A DNA stretch of 20,510 bases. Source: Chara braunii. Lineage: Eukaryota > Streptophyta > Charophyceae > Charales > Characeae. The notes below the pieces were generated by a model. It did no database searches, was not told where the DNA came from, and saw nothing but the letters and a program-made list of their open reading frames with translations. Every line of letters begins with the position of its first letter. Within the stretch, counting starts at the first letter, position 1. The position numbers were made by a program, and so were the translations under genes. The stretch is taken from positions 395,014 through 415,523 of the forward strand of contig BFEA01000449.1 in assembly GCA_003427395.1 (NCBI GenBank), in the 5' to 3' direction. Of the stretch, positions 8,881 to 17,297 are shown in pieces.

Positions 8881-9725
8881 AATAACATTAACAACAGATT
8901 TCGATAACTCCGGTCTGATTATTTTTACGGGATAAATTTATTTGAGTTAAAGTCTCAACCATCTTCCTTAAACCACCAGTACTTCGGCATTGCGCGCCGT
9001 GCCGGCCGCCCAAATCTTGAAGCAGCGAGGGCTGTCGATTCGAGTTATCGACGGCCCACCGGCCGCGGAAATCGCGTAGCGTTAACGCTAAGGCGTCGCC
9101 CAAGTAGTGGTGGTTTAGAAGTTTTATCGACTTGTCATGACAACTTAACAAACAGACCAATCCAACGAGGGTCTTGTATCCTTCATCATGATTTTTCATT
9201 TGACCTTTATTAAGGAATTGGGGTATCATATCCAAGGTCAATCCATTTGTTTTTTTATCACTCAGCTCATTTAATCGTAAAATCAGATCGCTTTAGACAC
9301 GGTTGGTTATAATTTTCTATCGCCTTTCAACTTGTTTCGCAGAAAGTTGAGCCACATCAACCAATGTCATATCTAACTCCTTGCTATCTTTCGAAGTTAG
9401 TTATAAAAAAGTTAAACCATCTCAATCAAACGTTAGTTTAACGCGCTTTTAAACCTATTCAACAATAGTACACCAGTTATTGACCCAGTCGTTCAAAAGT
9501 TAAGTCTCTTCAACCAATGTGTGATACAACTTAGTATTTCATTTTGAATCCACTCATTAGGAAGTCACACAACCTGAACCAAAATTTGGTATAAAATCTC
9601 ATCTCTTATCATTCTCTTTACCAAAAAGTCGTACCTCATCGATAAAAAAAGTTTGGTCAAACTTTCAATCTTATACAATTTATCACACGACTTTTCAATA
9701 GTTATATTCTTCCTCTTTTCTTACG
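8881..9725 (-). pseudogene. Decayed gene with 22-residue tandem repeats
   Basis: Reading the minus strand from about 9725 leftward gives EKRKNITIEKSCDKLYKI and then repeated units that start at nearly constant 65/66-bp steps. Repeat phase markers on the plus strand fall at about 9651, 9586, 9521, 9434, 9368, 9303, 9239 and 9173, with one step of 87 bp (29 codons). Translated unit starts include ILVQVV, TLVEET, TLVDVAQLS, TLDMIPQFLN and TLVGLVCLLS. Each continues with a charged or amphipathic stretch, so the ancestral unit was about 22 residues, roughly T-L-V-x-x-x-Q-L-L-N-K plus 11 more. Five units stay in one frame with only a few stops (about 9415, 9312 and 9294). I do not recognise the family; an alpha-helical repeat is inference. 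A mobile element splits it at 8971-9114. No start codon or promoter is identifiable. Confidence 0.5.
8971..9114. mobile_element. GC-rich inverted-repeat MITE, copy E1
   Basis: The left end AACCACCAGTACTT (8971) and the right end, read inverted, AACCACCACTACTT are terminal inverted repeats. The flanks are TTA (8968-8970) and TTA (9115-9117), consistent with a 3-bp target duplication. The 144-bp body is far richer in GC than its surroundings and has a central hairpin (9029-9039 pairing with 9047-9057, one mismatch). It has no coding capacity of its own: the ORF that crosses it is open because element plus duplication is 147 bp, a multiple of three. TTA targets are typical of PIF/Harbinger-type elements, although the terminal sequence is not a usual one for that group. 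Confidence 0.75.
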
Positions 9726-10762
9726 CATAACCTCATCGATTGTTGAATCCCCTTACTTTTTTCCTTCTCTCGCATAATTATTTCCTTTTTTCTCTTAATG
9801 TGTTCATTCGTCCTTATTTCAAAACAAACTCTTTGGCACATCTTATCGATTCTCATTTCTATAGGGTGTCAATACGTAGCTCATCCACTACCTATGTGTT
9901 AAATCAATAGGGTCGTATGTGTCCAGTGGTAAAAATAAAGTTTACTAACCCCTTACTGAAATGGTGTCGAACATTGAATTACCCCCTTGATATCAAAGTC
10001 TAAAATCCAACTCAAAAGATAACCATTCTCCTGCTTGGGTGTATCACACATGTTTTTTTTTTTTTTTTTTTTTAGTAAGAATTTATGGTTTAATAATTAT
10101 GCTCCCAATTGAAAGTATAGTTCTCAATCCAAATGCGAGGTCACTCCCAAACTGAAAATTATCAATCCTTTAAAACAACCCTTGCCAAAAACTTCAGTGA
10201 CAGGGGGGGTGAACATTTTTCTTAATTCTTCTACATTATATAGAGGTATCTCTGCAATATACTTACCTTGAGAGTTGATTGTCGCATATGACACCTAAAA
10301 CAGTTGGTTTGTGAAAATTCACCAAGGGTCTCACATCCGAGTACGCCCAATAATGCTTGGCCATTTTGGTTGTCAAAAGAGGTCGCAACCTTATAAATGC
10401 TATAAAGGGAATGGGTCAACGCTTTATTATTTGAAATCCATCTAGGTCAGTACCGGTAATCACTTACAGAAAATGTTATGGGACAAGTTGCACACGGGGC
10501 ATGGCATTCAAGGAAAAAAATAAACCTATAAACCAAACACTGTACTCTGGGCCTGTCATATTTGATCGACATAAGGGCACGCCAAAAGATCAATATCTCG
10601 AGTGGCGATTCACTTACAGGTCTGATTTAACATTTGGCCGCGTGTACCCCTATTGTGCTACAACAGACTAGAAACAACCTCCATCGTGCGGTCACTGACA
10701 TATGCGGATCAATAGCTAAATGCCTGACAAGACTTTATCCTGTGGTAATGGGTTGTGGGAGG
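9726..10762. other. Stretch without a recognisable gene
   Basis: AT-rich to about 10200, then mixed. It contains a poly(T) run and short frames only (for example 10231-10419 minus, with no known motifs). GC content rises steadily towards the right. Confidence 0.55.
10053..10073. repeat. Poly(T) tract
   Basis: Uninterrupted 21 T. No retroposed body is recognised beside it. Confidence 0.9.
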
Positions 10763-10777
10763 TATAAATACCACACT
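10755..10777 (+). promoter_or_regulatory. Isolated TATA-box-like motif
   Basis: TATAAATA at 10763-10770 lies inside the palindrome GGTATAAATACC, itself within GTGG..CCAC arms. It matches the plant TATA consensus well, but no credible gene starts downstream. It may be a relic promoter, for instance of a transposable element, or chance. Confidence 0.25.
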
Positions 10778-11485
10778 TAGTAAAAGAAGAAAACTCCTAT
10801 CATTGCCAACTCTTATGTGGCCTGCCTAGGAGGGCCCCAAATTGCGCATGCGTGTGAGGCCCATGCGCCCGTTACCAAGGTGTGGGCTCGTTTACGTGGT
10901 TTGGTTATTTGCATTTGTATTGGCAGGGGGTAATTAACACAAACTTAAGAGGAGGTAGCCTATGGTTGTTTCTATTGGACGCTGGACCCGGTTTCCAGCA
11001 GGTGCTGCTAAGCATAACCAGCGCCCCAGGCCCTCAGTCGCAGACCATGATGAAATTATGCTCGTGCCCAGAAACCGGGCTGGTAAAATTACGTGTACCC
11101 AGACCAAGTGGCAGGCCTTGGACAGCGGGCCACAAAATTATGCTAATGCCCGCCAAGTGGACCACACTGGCCCAAGATATGAGCACTAAAATGATTTTAG
11201 TCATCCGCTAGTAGGGTAGATGAATAATTCGGATAGCCGACCTAAGTCCCGGCTATGCCTTTAGTTTTGCATTGGTATGTCCATATTACTCCATAGTAAT
11301 TTGTGCACTCAGGAAAAAAATTCTGCTTGTAACTGCAATTTTGCGGTACCAATCTGGGTCCACCTCAGTCCTGGGCATGCAAATAATTTCCTCCAGGCGT
11401 TTTCCAGGTATAGATGCAAGTTGGCACTGGGACTGGGTATAGTGGGTATTCCCATCTTTGAGTGGGGTAGAGATGCAATGTTCCG
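10778..11485. other. Moderate-GC stretch with short internal repeats, no recognised gene
   Basis: A plus-strand frame (10882-11211, 109 codons) overlaps a second frame and has no family signature. The part at 11053-11151 contains three related motifs (see the separate entry), so the openness may come from repeat structure. A 7-bp perfect hairpin (ATAGCCG, 11233-11239, with CGGCTAT, 11250-11256) follows. Confidence 0.45.
11053..11151 (+). repeat. Short repeated motif AAATTAYGYTNNTGCCC
   Basis: AAATTATGCTCGTGCCC at 11053 recurs as AAATTATGCTAATGCCC at 11135. A weaker copy, AAATTACGTGTACCC, is at 11086. The main copies are 82 bp apart. This is a diverged local duplication. Confidence 0.55.
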
Positions 11486-11503
11486 TTATTATTATTATTA
11501 TTA
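11486..11503. repeat. (TTA)n trinucleotide microsatellite
   Basis: Six TTA units in a row. Confidence 0.9.
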
Positions 11504-11877
11504 ATCTATTATCACTACTGCTCTTCGTCGTGGCAGGAGTAGTACAATCCGTTAATTAAAAATGGTTTTATCTCGTGAGGATGGACCATACCTGTTTTGA
11601 GGGGGGGCTGATAGTCCACCAGTTTAGTTCCTACCAACATGGCACTAGTTTTTTACCCACAACGAAACGAAACAACACTTCACTTCCTAGACAAGTACAA
11701 TTCCTCAAGACCATCACAACTGGCCCCTACACTCTTGCTCCAATCTGCTCAATGCACATCCATCCCAAAACAACCGATTGGCCAACCGTCCCTGCGTCTT
11801 TGTCTCGCTGCCGGCTTGGCAACAAGTTTGAACACCACCAATACCTTGCCGAGGCATTTTTCTCCAGGCGGCCCTGA

Positions 11878-12056
11878 AACCACCAGTACACAGTCCCAGC
11901 CTTGCAGTCCGAAACTTGTCGCCGCAAGAAAACGAGGTCGAAACGTCAAACGCTGGGCCCGCCGTTGATAAATTCGATCGGCGGCCTGATTTTCGTTTCG
12001 CACCTCCAGAATTTGCGGTGTGTGACCCGAGGCCCAGGTGCCCATGTACTGGTGCT
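11878..12056. mobile_element. GC-rich inverted-repeat MITE, copy E2
   Basis: The left end AACCACCAGTACA (11878) matches the inverted right end AAGCACCAGTACA (12056 reading left), and the interior continues with CAGTCCC against TGGGCACC. The flanks are TGA (left) and TTA (12057-12059), one mismatch from a TTA duplication. The body is 179 bp, rich in GC and noncoding. Three overlapping minus-strand frames of 66-118 codons span it because it is stop-poor; they are not genes. The termini match E1 and E4. Confidence 0.65.
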
Positions 12057-12216
12057 TTAACGTGCCACAAGTTTCGCGTGTGGTCACTGACAGCGCCAGC
12101 CAGAAAGAGGCCCGCAGCGGTTTGTTTTCCTCTGACGTCCAGTGCGTTTCCAGGCTCGGTGAGAGAAGGGTAAAAATGCTGGTGGGGTTTTAGGAAAAAA
12201 AAAAATTATTTTACAC

Positions 12217-12318
12217 GCGGTCTACATTACTGTTGTGCTTCGTCCCTTGATGAACGAAAATCTCTGATGTGAGTGGTCTCCATTACTGCTGATTCCTCCC
12301 GTAATGAACGAAACATAG
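12217..12318. repeat. Diverged tandem duplication, 56-bp unit
   Basis: GCGGTCTACATTACTGTTG at 12217 recurs as GTGGTCTCCATTACTGCTG at 12273. Both are followed after about 12 nt by TGAACGAAA. This is one tandem duplication with about a quarter of positions changed. Confidence 0.65.
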
Positions 12319-12902
12319 GGAGGTTATCACAACTGTATTCAGCCCGGATCTTCTGTCAGATACGCATATGATGAGCCCATGTTGTATGCGGAGTCAGAGA
12401 GGGTCTGAGAAATCTGTTCTTCCAAATTATGGTAGCAGCAGCACTTAAACCACCTGTAATCGAGGGTCGACCCTGGCAGTCATGCAAACGTGCATCGCTT
12501 TTGCGCCTCATTCAGTGGCACGTGAAATCTACAACGATGATTTTTTCAGGTTTGTTGCTGCAGGAGACGACAGGGAAAATATTTTTATTCAATAATAATG
12601 TCGCATGTTTCTCCCTTCCGCAGCGACCTGTGATCTACGGCCTTGATGTTTTTCAGATGCTGTGGTAAACTTCCCCGGCGCCACCAACCTTCGGTGGGCC
12701 AAACCTATCCATCGCACCAGGTTAAGCCATGGGTGCTCGTCAGGTAATGAGAGCAAACCGGTCCAAAAAAACAAAAAAAAACAAAAAAAAACGGTACTTG
12801 TCTTTATCAAAAATGAGTTTAACAGACCACAGGCAGACCAATACATCCAAAGCTTGGCCGGTTGTTAACCAGGACATCTTCCTTGCTAACTACAGTCACG
12901 CA

Positions 12903-12903
12903 G

Positions 12904-12943
<40 letters not shown>
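12903..12943. repeat. (GTT)n trinucleotide microsatellite
   Basis: About 13 uninterrupted GTT units, followed by a T/C-rich tail to about 12972. Frames across it give poly-V on one strand or poly-N on the other; these are artefacts. Confidence 0.95.
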
Positions 12944-12945
<2 letters not shown>

Positions 12946-13298
12946 TTTCTTTTTCTTTTCTTTCCTTTTTTCACTGGTTGAACAATGGTAGCGATGAGTC
13001 CAGGACTTGGCACGAGATGCGCACCCATCAAGTCACACAAGCACCTCAATGTAATGGAACAAATTTAGTATTTACCTTTTCGGCAGTTTTTGCCCATCCT
13101 GATGGTCTTTCGCTCTTTGCCTGTCGTCCATCGAATCTTCTCACCTGTGGAATGCAGATGCGACGGAGTAGACATAACAACTGAAACGAACTCTTCCCTA
13201 TCATCTTCTGCCAAACAGTAGGCATGGTAGGTGCATTTGGGCCAATTATCAGGCCAGGTACAACCATAATAACCAGGTCTTTCAACTGCAGGACGACT

Positions 13299-13321
13299 GC
13301 TAGCTGCAAATTACAGCTAGC
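13299..13321. other. Perfect short hairpin
   Basis: GCTAGCTG (13299-13306) and CAGCTAGC (13314-13321) form an 8-bp stem with a 7-nt loop. No gene context gives it a role. Confidence 0.5.
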
Positions 13322-14220
13322 TGCATCTTGAGGTCTGACATTTGGTTCAAACTTCAAACTATAGACGGTGAGCCGACCTGTCAAATGTTTTACATTTTCC
13401 TAAATTTCCTTGCTGTAAGGGTTTTCTTTTTTTTTCCTTGTTGCACCAATTCCCCTCTTTTTTTTTTCTTTACTTTTTTCCATGGCGGGATGATGGATGG
13501 CACATTTCATTAAAAAGAAAGGCCTCCTTATCTATCGGTAGCGGTATGCTTGGACGCTGGTTGACCTCATAAAGAAAGCGACCTCTGCGCAGCCCATCTC
13601 TGTTCGGCTTCGGCGCTTTCTGTGGTGATCATCGAACGAAAGCCAAAAACCCCTGGCAATGCTTATCTATGCCCTCTTCCTTCTTCCTGAAGAAGGGAGA
13701 AGAGAAACAAAACTTCTTTCTTTGCCCCCTTGATTGCTGACACTCCCAATTGATAAGAGATTTCCAAATTTGTCAGATGTCAGTATCTGTCAGAAGGAAT
13801 AAGATAAATCGAATCCCTACTTGGATACGATTTATCTATAGTTCTCCTGCCCTCCTTTCCCGCCTCTCAGGTCACAAACGCCAACTTTACTGACTGAATC
13901 TGGCTGTAATTACCGCAAGATACATCTGGCTAAGTGCTAGTGTGAGTCGACCCTCGTTCTTCCCAACGTTTACTGCCAGAATTCAGAAAAGAGAAAGAAA
14001 TGAAAGAACATTTTTATGAAACCGCATCTTCCCCTCCTCTCCCCAAACCCCAAAGGAGGAGAACATTACGAAGCCACAGTGTTGTGCCAAACATGTTTTT
14101 CCTTTGCTTGATATCAAGAGTGCGCAGCTTATGCTGAGAGCTCCCCCCCCCCCCTTTACTCTGCAATCCTGTGCTCGGTGACCACGAATCTGGCTGAAAA
14201 ACCGACTCAGGTGCATGGCA

Positions 14221-14775
14221 AACCACCAGTACTTCAGAGCCTCTTTTTCCCAGGTGCCAATTTCTGCCGGGCGCTAAGTTCTCGCTCAAATAAGCGCGGG
14301 TGAGGAAATGAAAAGATTTGCCTAGCCCTGCCGGCAATTTCGTTTCGGTAGGCCGTGCCCTCAGAAACATGGCGTGTGGGGGGGGCTGTGTCAAAACAAA
14401 AAGGCTGGGGTAAGCCCCCCCACCTTGTTTCCCTTTCCCTCTTTTGAAGAATTCCCCGAATTTCTACATCGCATTTGAAAGGGCGTGGCCCTCCCAGAGA
14501 GGAGGCATACTCACAGTAGGAACAATACCCGTCCGTCGTCCACCTGCAGATGTCGCCATCGATAAATGAATGCATTTTAGTCCACAGGCTGAATCAGTTT
14601 AGGGAGCACCACCATGTTCCCCCACTCCCCCAGTAGAAATAGAAAGTACAATCTGAATACAGCCATGATGGCCGGACGTTCTATTCGGGGATAAGGAAGG
14701 CGGCAGTCATGTCATGGTGGTCATCAGAAAACCAATTGCATGCAGGAGAAGTGTGAACACTGAGGAGGTTTTAAC
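14221..14775. mobile_element. E-family inverted-repeat element, left end clear, right end uncertain
   Basis: AACCACCAGTACTTCAGAGC at 14221, followed by CTCTTTTT, matches the start of E4 (AACCACCACTAT..GAGCCTCTTTTT), including a 12-base exact block. This is clear membership of the same family. The right boundary is unsure. GAGGAGGTTTTAAC at 14762-14775 reads inverted as TTAAAACCTCCTCAGTGTTC, which could be the diverged other end. No TTA flank is seen on the left (GCA). Several frames on the minus strand (13983-14575) overlap this area and are unsupported. Confidence 0.4.
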
Positions 14776-15135
14776 TCTTTAAGTGCAAATGCCACTTTTC
14801 ATCCATAAATGGGAAACCGTACTTGTGTGAAATGTACAAATGGATGGGAACTAGGGGCGGGGTAATACTGAAAGTACAATCAACCTGAAAAACCTGAAAC
14901 TACACACAGGTGCTTGATTTTTATTTTTTTTATTTTTCGGTTGTAATGTGGTGCCCTCCCAAATCCACTACATGCAAGACACCAAGCATGTCGAAGGAAG
15001 AAGCGTGATATTGATAAGGAAAGTTAATGAAATTGACAAGGAAAGTTCATCACAATTGCCGGCACTCAGAAAGCAAACGGATGCAGAAGACAGACCCTGC
15101 TACCAATTCATTCACTTTCACTTAATGCTATTATT
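14776..15135. other. Stretch without a recognisable gene
   Basis: A 70-codon plus-strand frame at 14948-15160 contains VEGRSVILIRKVNEIDKE but no known motif. Otherwise nothing is seen. Confidence 0.5.
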
Positions 15136-15240
15136 ATATATATATTGTCATATATCATGATATATGATATATCTATCAATTAGAAGAGTGCACTTTAGGA
15201 AACAAATGACAAAAATACAGAAGACAAACATGACGAGCAC
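15136..15240 (+). repeat. Dispersed repeat X, first copy
   Basis: The segment from TATATATATTGTCATATA to AGACAAACATGACGAGCAC is related to 20166-20266, about 5.03 kb away in the same orientation. Shared blocks include ATATTGTCA, AGAGYGCACTTT, AAACAAA and GACAAACATGA. It includes a perfect 16-bp palindrome, ATATATCATGATATAT (15150-15165). It could be the remains of the ends of one 5-kb element or two independent insertions. Confidence 0.6.
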
Positions 15241-15296
15241 ACTGAAACCAGTCTTTTGATCATTTCTTCTTTTAGCTCGCCGTTTACTGAGCCTCT

Positions 15297-15420
15297 AATG
15301 TATAATAGAATAAGGACATCACAACAACAACACCCAAAATGATACACGGAGAAAATGGGTCAAACACGGAGCGCTATTGGGGCCTAACCAGGTGGGTTTA
15401 GGCAGACCCACTTACAGGGA
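15297..15420 (+). repeat. Direct repeat A beside MITE E4
   Basis: Contains AAGGACATCACAACAACAAC, TACACGGAGAAAATGGGTCA and GGCAGACCCACTT in the same order as repeat B (15679 onward). The offset is 383-392 bp. Together A and B bracket the E4 element. Confidence 0.75.
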
Positions 15421-15461
15421 AGGTAACCGGATACCCCAGTCAACTCACCGACTTTCACTTA

Positions 15462-15672
15462 AACCACCACTATCTCTGAGCCTCTTTTTGCCAAGCCTCC
15501 AAGGCAGAATAGAACTGCGCGCCGAGCTTTGCCGAAGCACCAGCGGGATGGTGTTTCTTTTGTTCTGGCTGGCGCCGCCAGCCATTATGGTCCCCTGGCG
15601 CCCGGCCCCTGGAAGAATGCGGTATAGGTTATATTTACGACTTAGCCTTCGCCTCTGAAAGGTAGTGGCGGT
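15462..15672. mobile_element. GC-rich inverted-repeat MITE, copy E4
   Basis: The left end AACCACCACTATCTCTGAG (15462) and the inverted right end AACCGCCACTACCTTTCAGAG (read from 15672 leftward) are terminal inverted repeats of about 20 bp. The flanks are TTA on both sides (15459-15461 and 15673-15675), or TTAA counting one shared base. The body is 211 bp, rich in GC, with an internal GGCGCC-centred palindrome near 15571. Frames across it (15377-15658 plus) are shadows. This is the best-preserved copy in the window. Confidence 0.75.
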
Positions 15673-15678
15673 TTAATA

Positions 15679-15805
15679 ATGCTATATAATAAGGTCATCA
15701 CGACAACAACATCCAACCGACATGGTACACGGAGAAAATGGGTCAAACGTGGACCTAACATGGACCTATCGGGCCCAACCGGATAGGTTCAGGGCAGACC
15801 CACTT
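15679..15805 (+). repeat. Direct repeat B beside MITE E4
   Basis: Second copy of repeat A: AAGGTCATCACGACAACAAC, then GTACACGGAGAAAATGGGTC, then GGCAGACCCACTT. It has a small insertion relative to A and starts a few bases after the E4 right flank. Similarity fades after the CAGACCCACTT block. Confidence 0.75.
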
Positions 15806-15875
15806 GCACTGGATGATACAGGGATCAGTCACAAGAGAAAACTACAGCCCACACCGACGTGTCAGAATGTAGCAA

Positions 15876-15952
15876 GGAATTCTAGAGCGTATCTGGATGG
15901 AATTCTAGAGCGAATTCGAATGGGATTCTAGAGTGAATCTGGATCAAATTCT
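15876..15952 (+). repeat. 23-bp tandem repeat, three copies plus a partial
   Basis: GGAATTCTAGAGCGTATCTG starts units at 15876, 15899 and 15922, with a partial unit at 15945. The spacing is exactly 23 bp with few substitutions. 23 is not a multiple of three, so it does not encode a peptide repeat. Confidence 0.85.
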
Positions 15953-16028
15953 GCAACCTGAGATGAGCGATGTGCGAACTTGCATCACCTTCCTGGCACA
16001 GCAAGGAGTTGGTCAAAAGTGGCAATTA

Positions 16029-16058
16029 TTGGCAGAAGAGAGATTGGCAGAAGAGAGA
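16029..16058 (+). repeat. Perfect 15-bp tandem duplication
   Basis: TTGGCAGAAGAGAGA occurs twice in a row. It lies within a 77-codon open frame (15933-16166) that repeats AEERL; that frame has no other support. Confidence 0.85.
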
Positions 16059-16658
16059 CTGGAGCTTGACTCTTTTGCTGGCCCAGCAGGAGCCAGGCTC
16101 TCTAGCGGATTCGCTGCTCCGGCAGGAGCCATTCACAAGACTATAGATAGTATAGAACAAATGTAGGCACACCATGCTTCGTTCACGATTGAACAGGAAT
16201 TGCGTTGCCACACATCCGATGCAATCCACCACAGTTATTAGAATACTTTACCTGACGCTTGCATTCGTTCATCATTTGCCGCGCACCCCAAGCGAGCGCC
16301 TGCAGGTGTAAATTCGTCCCCTTGGCGCAAGTCGAAAGTCCTTCCTTTCGTGTGTTCCCTTTACAAGTCCTTCGAAGTTGACATGTCCTCTCAACATCAT
16401 CTACTGAGGCCTGCCGCCCTTGCTAGGTCAAATTCCTTCAGAGCTGACCACCCTTGCACTGAACAGGCTAGCGGACGACGAAGCTGAGCAGGCCAGGGCG
16501 TACTCACCCTAGGACCACCATTATGGCTAGATTCCAAGTGTGAGTATGGCCTCAGAACAACCCAGGAGAAGGCAAACCTCAAAGCGATTACCACCACCCC
16601 GTCGCCGCTTTCATCGAGTGTTCGACATGATGCACAAGTCTTCAGCCCCAAGCACTAC
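16059..16658. other. Stretch without a firm gene call
   Basis: An open frame on the minus strand (16397-16651, 84 codons) has no motif. It lies downstream, in the minus sense, of the exon-like segment at 16659-16753 and might hold further exons of the same gene, but I could not fix splice sites. Confidence 0.35.
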
Positions 16659-16753
16659 CCATTCCTGAAGACTAATCCAATATCCTGATCCTGTTCCACG
16701 GAGCTCATCATCCTCCCTGTACCACCTACACGTTCCAGACTCCATGGGTTGCA
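16659..16753 (-). CDS. Candidate exon, minus-strand multi-exon gene
   Basis: On the minus strand a long pyrimidine-rich stretch ends in TTTGGCACAG just before 16753, an excellent 3' splice site. The segment ends at 16659 before GTAGTG, an acceptable 5' site. One frame through it reads MESGTCRWYREDDELRG and GSGYWISLQEW, rich in charged and aromatic residues and protein-like. I do not recognise it. It lies about 170 bp beyond the triplicated exon module on the same strand, so it may be a later exon of that gene. Confidence 0.25.
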
Positions 16754-16910
16754 CTGTGCCAAAGCCAGACAAGCAAGCACCGGAAGAGGAAAGAGCTGGA
16801 AGGGTTGCAGGGTTGCAGTGGAGTTAACTTGAGATACCATATAGGTATAGCAATACGCAATTTGCAAACAGTTCTACCTGTACACCTTGGCGAATTGAAT
16901 TAACGATCAA

Positions 16911-17297
16911 GCTAGGCGTACCTCGTTGTGGAATGAGCGCAGCACCACTTCTGGACGGTCAAGCGTTGGAGCTCATCAAGCTTGCGTTGGAGGTGGATGC
17001 GCAGCTCCAGCGTCTTCATCGCTGAAAGAAGAAGCATGGCAATCACGCTCGGCATACCTTGTCGTAGAACGAATGGAGAACCATTTCTGGACCGACCCTT
17101 CCAGGTGTTGGAGTCGAGCTGCGGCGTCTTCATCACTGAAGAAAGATGCATGGCACTCAAGCTAGGTGTACCTTGTTGTAGAACGAGTGCTTCAAGCGTT
17201 TCTTCAAGCGTTGGAGCTCATCAAGCTTGCTTTGGAGGTGGACGAGCAGCTCTGGCATATTTTGATGACTGAAAGAAGCAGCATGGCAAGCTCTGCC
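16911..17297 (-). repeat. Three-fold tandem duplication of an exon-sized module
   Basis: Units start at 16911, 17047 and 17161 (lengths 136, 114 and about 137 bp), each beginning GCTMGGYRTACCT on the plus strand. On the minus strand each unit holds a TTTC-rich acceptor ending in CAG and a donor CRAG|GTAYRCC at matching places. This gives exon-like segments at 17172-17268 (97 nt), 17058-17135 (78 nt) and 16922-17021 (100 nt). Shared peptides include HLQSKLDELQRL / HLQRKLDELQRL and VQKWFSIRSTTR / VQKWCCAHSTTR, an amphipathic stretch that could form a coiled coil. The middle unit has lost about 22 nt of exon. The exon lengths are not all equal modulo three, so including several in one message would shift the frame. 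Either one is used at a time, or the locus is decaying. Confidence 0.6.

Larger units (their letters stand above)
12319..14220. other. Stretch without a recognisable gene
   Basis: Several open frames of 60-150 codons overlap each other on both strands (12729-13184 plus, 13046-13384 minus and others). None shows a family motif, and some are inflated by A-rich (12765-12792) or GTT tracts. TTAAACCACC at 12445 looks like one end of the E-family element, but no partner end was found. Two palindromic GGGTCGACCC-like or GTCGAC sites are unremarkable. Confidence 0.5.

Noticed and set aside
8888-9241. 117-codon minus-strand ORF as an intact gene
   Set aside because: Its middle is the MITE E1 and its two flanks are decayed 22-residue repeats. 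It is open by chance because the insertion is a multiple of three.
8881-9725. CRISPR-like array
   Set aside because: The units are diverged along their whole length with no constant repeat and variable spacer, and the context is eukaryotic.
11714-12087. Three overlapping minus-strand ORFs of 66-118 codons
   Set aside because: They cover the GC-rich, stop-poor MITE E2 in different frames, and none has a motif.
12445-12454. TTAAACCACC as a fifth E-family end
   Set aside because: Only ten bases match, the following bases diverge, and no inverted partner end was found downstream.
12729-13184. 151-codon plus-strand ORF
   Set aside because: It includes K/N runs from A-rich DNA and a poly-V run from the GTT microsatellite; the rest has no recognisable domain.
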